This document shows positions 18,599 to 20,270 of a stretch of DNA of 20,270 bases, piece by piece. The translations under genes were made by a program, and so were the position numbers. The stretch's first letter is position 1. Each line of letters opens with the position of its first letter. Origin of the DNA: a virus; IMG/VR virus record IMGVR_UViG_3300003886_000053, positions 1 to 20,270 of that record. One strand, given 5' to 3'. The notes under the pieces were generated by a model. The model saw only the letters and a list, made by a program, of their open reading frames with translations, ran no database searches and was not told the origin of the DNA.

Positions 18599-19412
18599 GC
18601 TTAAAAATATCCTTCTCTGGACCAAAAGCAGAGCCACCGTAGTTAATCACATTATCAAACTCTGACTTGCATATCTGTATGGTGCGATCGCAGCCCCGCA
18701 ATACCGTTACCAGATTGCCCACAACGATCGCCCTGAAGGGATACTGCAGGATCAAATCATCCGTGGCCACATGGCTGATTACCGTGCGCTGCTCGACCAG
18801 GGCATCAATACGAAGCAAGCCGCTGGTTGCGAAGCCGACCGACGTACCCGCATCAAGACCGCCCACGGTAATCGTCTTGCCATCAAGGCTCACGGCCGTG
18901 ACAGACCCGCTAAACAGATTGCCCGCCTCGGTGGCCTTGCAGCGGACGTCGTACACGACGTGGTTACATAGCCTTTGGAACGTGTAGAGCGGTATAGTTT
19001 TATTTAAAGCAGACGCCGAAGGGATCACCGAAAACTCAGCGACAAAACCGTCATTGGTAAACGAAACCGCACGAACCGTGCCGCTGAATATCTGCCTAAT
19101 CTCCGGGGTCACCCCGTCGAACCGTTGGAGCCTGGTGATGATCAAGGTCGCGTTCTGGCCCGGCTGAACGCCGATATAAGACTGGGCAAGGTCGTTGTTT
19201 GATTTGAGCGTCACCGTGACCGACCTCCTACGGGCCTCCGGGCCACGCACGATTTCAGTCCGGCTGATGGGGATCGGCAGGAAGGTATCGGCACCCACAA
19301 CGATCGAATCCTCGCTAGACGTCCACAGAAACGTACTGCTGCCTTGCCGGAACCGGTACATCTCAACAGGCGACCCCTCGTCCAGACTTTCCTCAAAGGT
19401 TGAATACACCAT
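18588..19412 (-). CDS. Tail assembly protein, BR0599/DUF2163-like
   Basis: The ATG overlaps the previous stop as TAATG and follows AAGGTGA. The N-terminal half (DTFLPIPISRTEIVRGPEAR, SVTVTLKSNNDLA) is beta-rich. The C-terminal half has paired cysteines, CNHVVYDVRC at about 147-156 and GCDRTIQICKSEFDNVINYG near 240-260, followed by PEKDIF. This matches the BR0599 C-terminal signature, in which GCD..tlatC..KF.N...F.G is conserved. Such proteins act in tail-tip assembly next to the J-like protein, and the gene order agrees. Confidence 0.85.
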   Translation of the reverse strand: MVYSTFEESLDEGSPVEMYRFRQGSSTFLWTSSEDSIVVGADTFLPIPISRTEIVRGPEARRRSVTVTLKSNNDLAQSYIGVQPGQNATLIITRLQRFDGVTPEIRQIFSGTVRAVSFTNDGFVAEFSVIPSASALNKTIPLYTFQRLCNHVVYDVRCKATEAGNLFSGSVTAVSLDGKTITVGGLDAGTSVGFATSGLLRIDALVEQRTVISHVATDDLILQYPFRAIVVGNLVTVLRGCDRTIQICKSEFDNVINYGGSAFGPEKDIFKHGV

Positions 19413-20270
19413 TAGAAAATCACCTTGACAGGAAACGATATACGCGCATTGCCGTTAGAATCCTGATGATCGATCTTGATGACATCGTTATCGATTCTGA
19501 CTTTCTCAATAATATCAATTTTGTCGATCTCGTTGACCTGGATATTGGCCGGCCAAGACGAGTCGACCGTAAGCTGCTCGGTGAACCGGTCGATTTCAGA
19601 CGACCCGGTTACCGTCCTGATCAGAATCGTTCCATCCGTTTCAACAACACGTATACGGTTCTTGGGCGAACGATCCTGAACAAACCGCGTCCAACCGACA
19701 TTTTCAATAGTTATCGTATCTGCACCATTGGTCAGCAAAACGGTTGGCCGCATTTCCTCATAGAACGTCGGGATAAAGAACGGTACCTGCCGGCCCCGCA
19801 ACGCATGAAGCAACCTCCTGACATCCCAAAGCTCCTGCCTCGACTTGGTTAGGAATGTTTTTGAACTGCCCCGCCTATTTCTTGTCCAGGGGCTATCGAC
19901 CGCAAAGGCACCCGCCCTGCTCTCGAACCGTTCAAACCTACGCTGATAGGTTTCCCGAAGCGTAGCGCCACTCATGAAGTTGATGCCGTCGAGATACACC
20001 AGCGAGTCAAGCGAATTAAACGCCGCGGTGCTCGCCAGGTCGTTATCGTTATCGATAACGTCGAACTTGATCTGGAACGAACCTAAGCCCTTTCTGAACC
20101 GAGCGCCGGTAATATTGTCCTGAATGGTGCAAGTCCTTACCGCGAACACCGTAGTGCCGGCAGGGTAAGCAAACTGCAGGCCCGAGCTAAACGTAATGCT
20201 GGTGGCATCAAAAGACGATACCTCCAACGAATCAAACGTCACCTCGTCGTCGGCCACCACGATCGCTAGG
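19412..20270 (-). CDS. Tail protein, partial (C-terminal part present)
   Basis: The frame is open to the window edge, so the true start lies beyond 20270. A GTG at 20258-20260 is internal or at best an alternative. The visible 285 residues are beta-rich and contain RETYQRRFERFESRAGAFAV, RRGSSKTFLTKSRQELWDVR and LLHALRGRQVPFFIPTFYEE. I recall this signature from phage tail proteins encoded immediately before the BR0599-like gene. The order here (this gene, BR0599-like, tail tip) is that of many siphophages. It is probably part of the tail baseplate, and the exact position in the tail is unknown. Confidence 0.75.
   Translation of the reverse strand, partial: LAIVVADDEVTFDSLEVSSFDATSITFSSGLQFAYPAGTTVFAVRTCTIQDNITGARFRKGLGSFQIKFDVIDNDNDLASTAAFNSLDSLVYLDGINFMSGATLRETYQRRFERFESRAGAFAVDSPWTRNRRGSSKTFLTKSRQELWDVRRLLHALRGRQVPFFIPTFYEEMRPTVLLTNGADTITIENVGWTRFVQDRSPKNRIRVVETDGTILIRTVTGSSEIDRFTEQLTVDSSWPANIQVNEIDKIDIIEKVRIDNDVIKIDHQDSNGNARISFPVKVIF

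Noticed and set aside
1-20270. CRISPR array, insertion sequence, integrase or attachment site
   Set aside because: No regularly spaced repeats, no transposase or integrase motifs, and no tRNA-end duplication were seen in the window.
1-20270. Cyanobacterial HIP1 (GCGATCGC) signature because CGATCG is frequent
   Set aside because: The full 8-mer is not recurrent; only the inner CGATCG is common, so it does not support a cyanobacterial host.

Overview
The window looks like part of a tailed bacteriophage genome or prophage. Every gene I accept reads leftward (minus strand). Genes are packed with ATGA, TAATG or GTGA junctions and small unknown proteins. The right end carries three tail-tip assembly genes, and the rest holds DNA metabolism, modification and host-takeover genes. 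Shine-Dalgarno sequences are strong, promoters fit the sigma-70 pattern, and a perfect TTATCCACA DnaA box is present. This suggests a proteobacterial host, but I cannot name it, nor say whether the phage is temperate.

From right to left (the direction of transcription): 20270-15338 is the end of the tail operon, with a partial tail gene, a BR0599/DUF2163-like gene, a large tail-tip protein and a small membrane protein. A promoter (15300-15328), a short leader and a strong intrinsic terminator (15203-15236) separate it from four small genes at 15186-14028, two of them zinc-ribbon-like. A second promoter (13991-14019) drives a PRPP-synthetase-like gene and a NAMPT-like gene (13969-11659). This pair matches the NARP1 NAD+ reconstitution layout, which counters NAD-depleting immunity. 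Next come two tandemly duplicated small lipoprotein genes with a nearly invariant leader, a double-DUF6900 protein and two unknown proteins (11599-9455).

A Cro/CI-type HTH protein (9394-9113) follows, then a promoter overlapped by a near-perfect operator, and a Sak4-like RecA-fold ATPase (9007-7682). After a hairpin-rich spacer come a small protein, a DUF3850/ASCH-like protein, an SbcC/RecF-like ATPase and several unknown proteins. A C5-cytosine methyltransferase (4478-3492) and a RuvC-like resolvase (3495-2875) close this block. A cluster of DnaA boxes (2827-2870) lies upstream of a winged-helix-like protein that may act in replication (2725-1868). Small unknown genes and a tRNA gene with an odd anticodon arm (837-915) finish the left end.

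Most notable points: (1) the methyltransferase gene contains a 320-codon ORF in another frame with its own recognisable family signature; (2) the NARP1-like pair; (3) a 10-bp operator half-site, TACCAYCGTA, inside three TTGCRT-N17-TATARK-type promoters, plus a perfect dyad of the same design ahead of the SbcC-like gene; (4) a promoter-leader-terminator unit with a possible antiterminator pairing; (5) the tRNA; (6) the lipoprotein duplication, whose leader is better conserved than its coding sequence.
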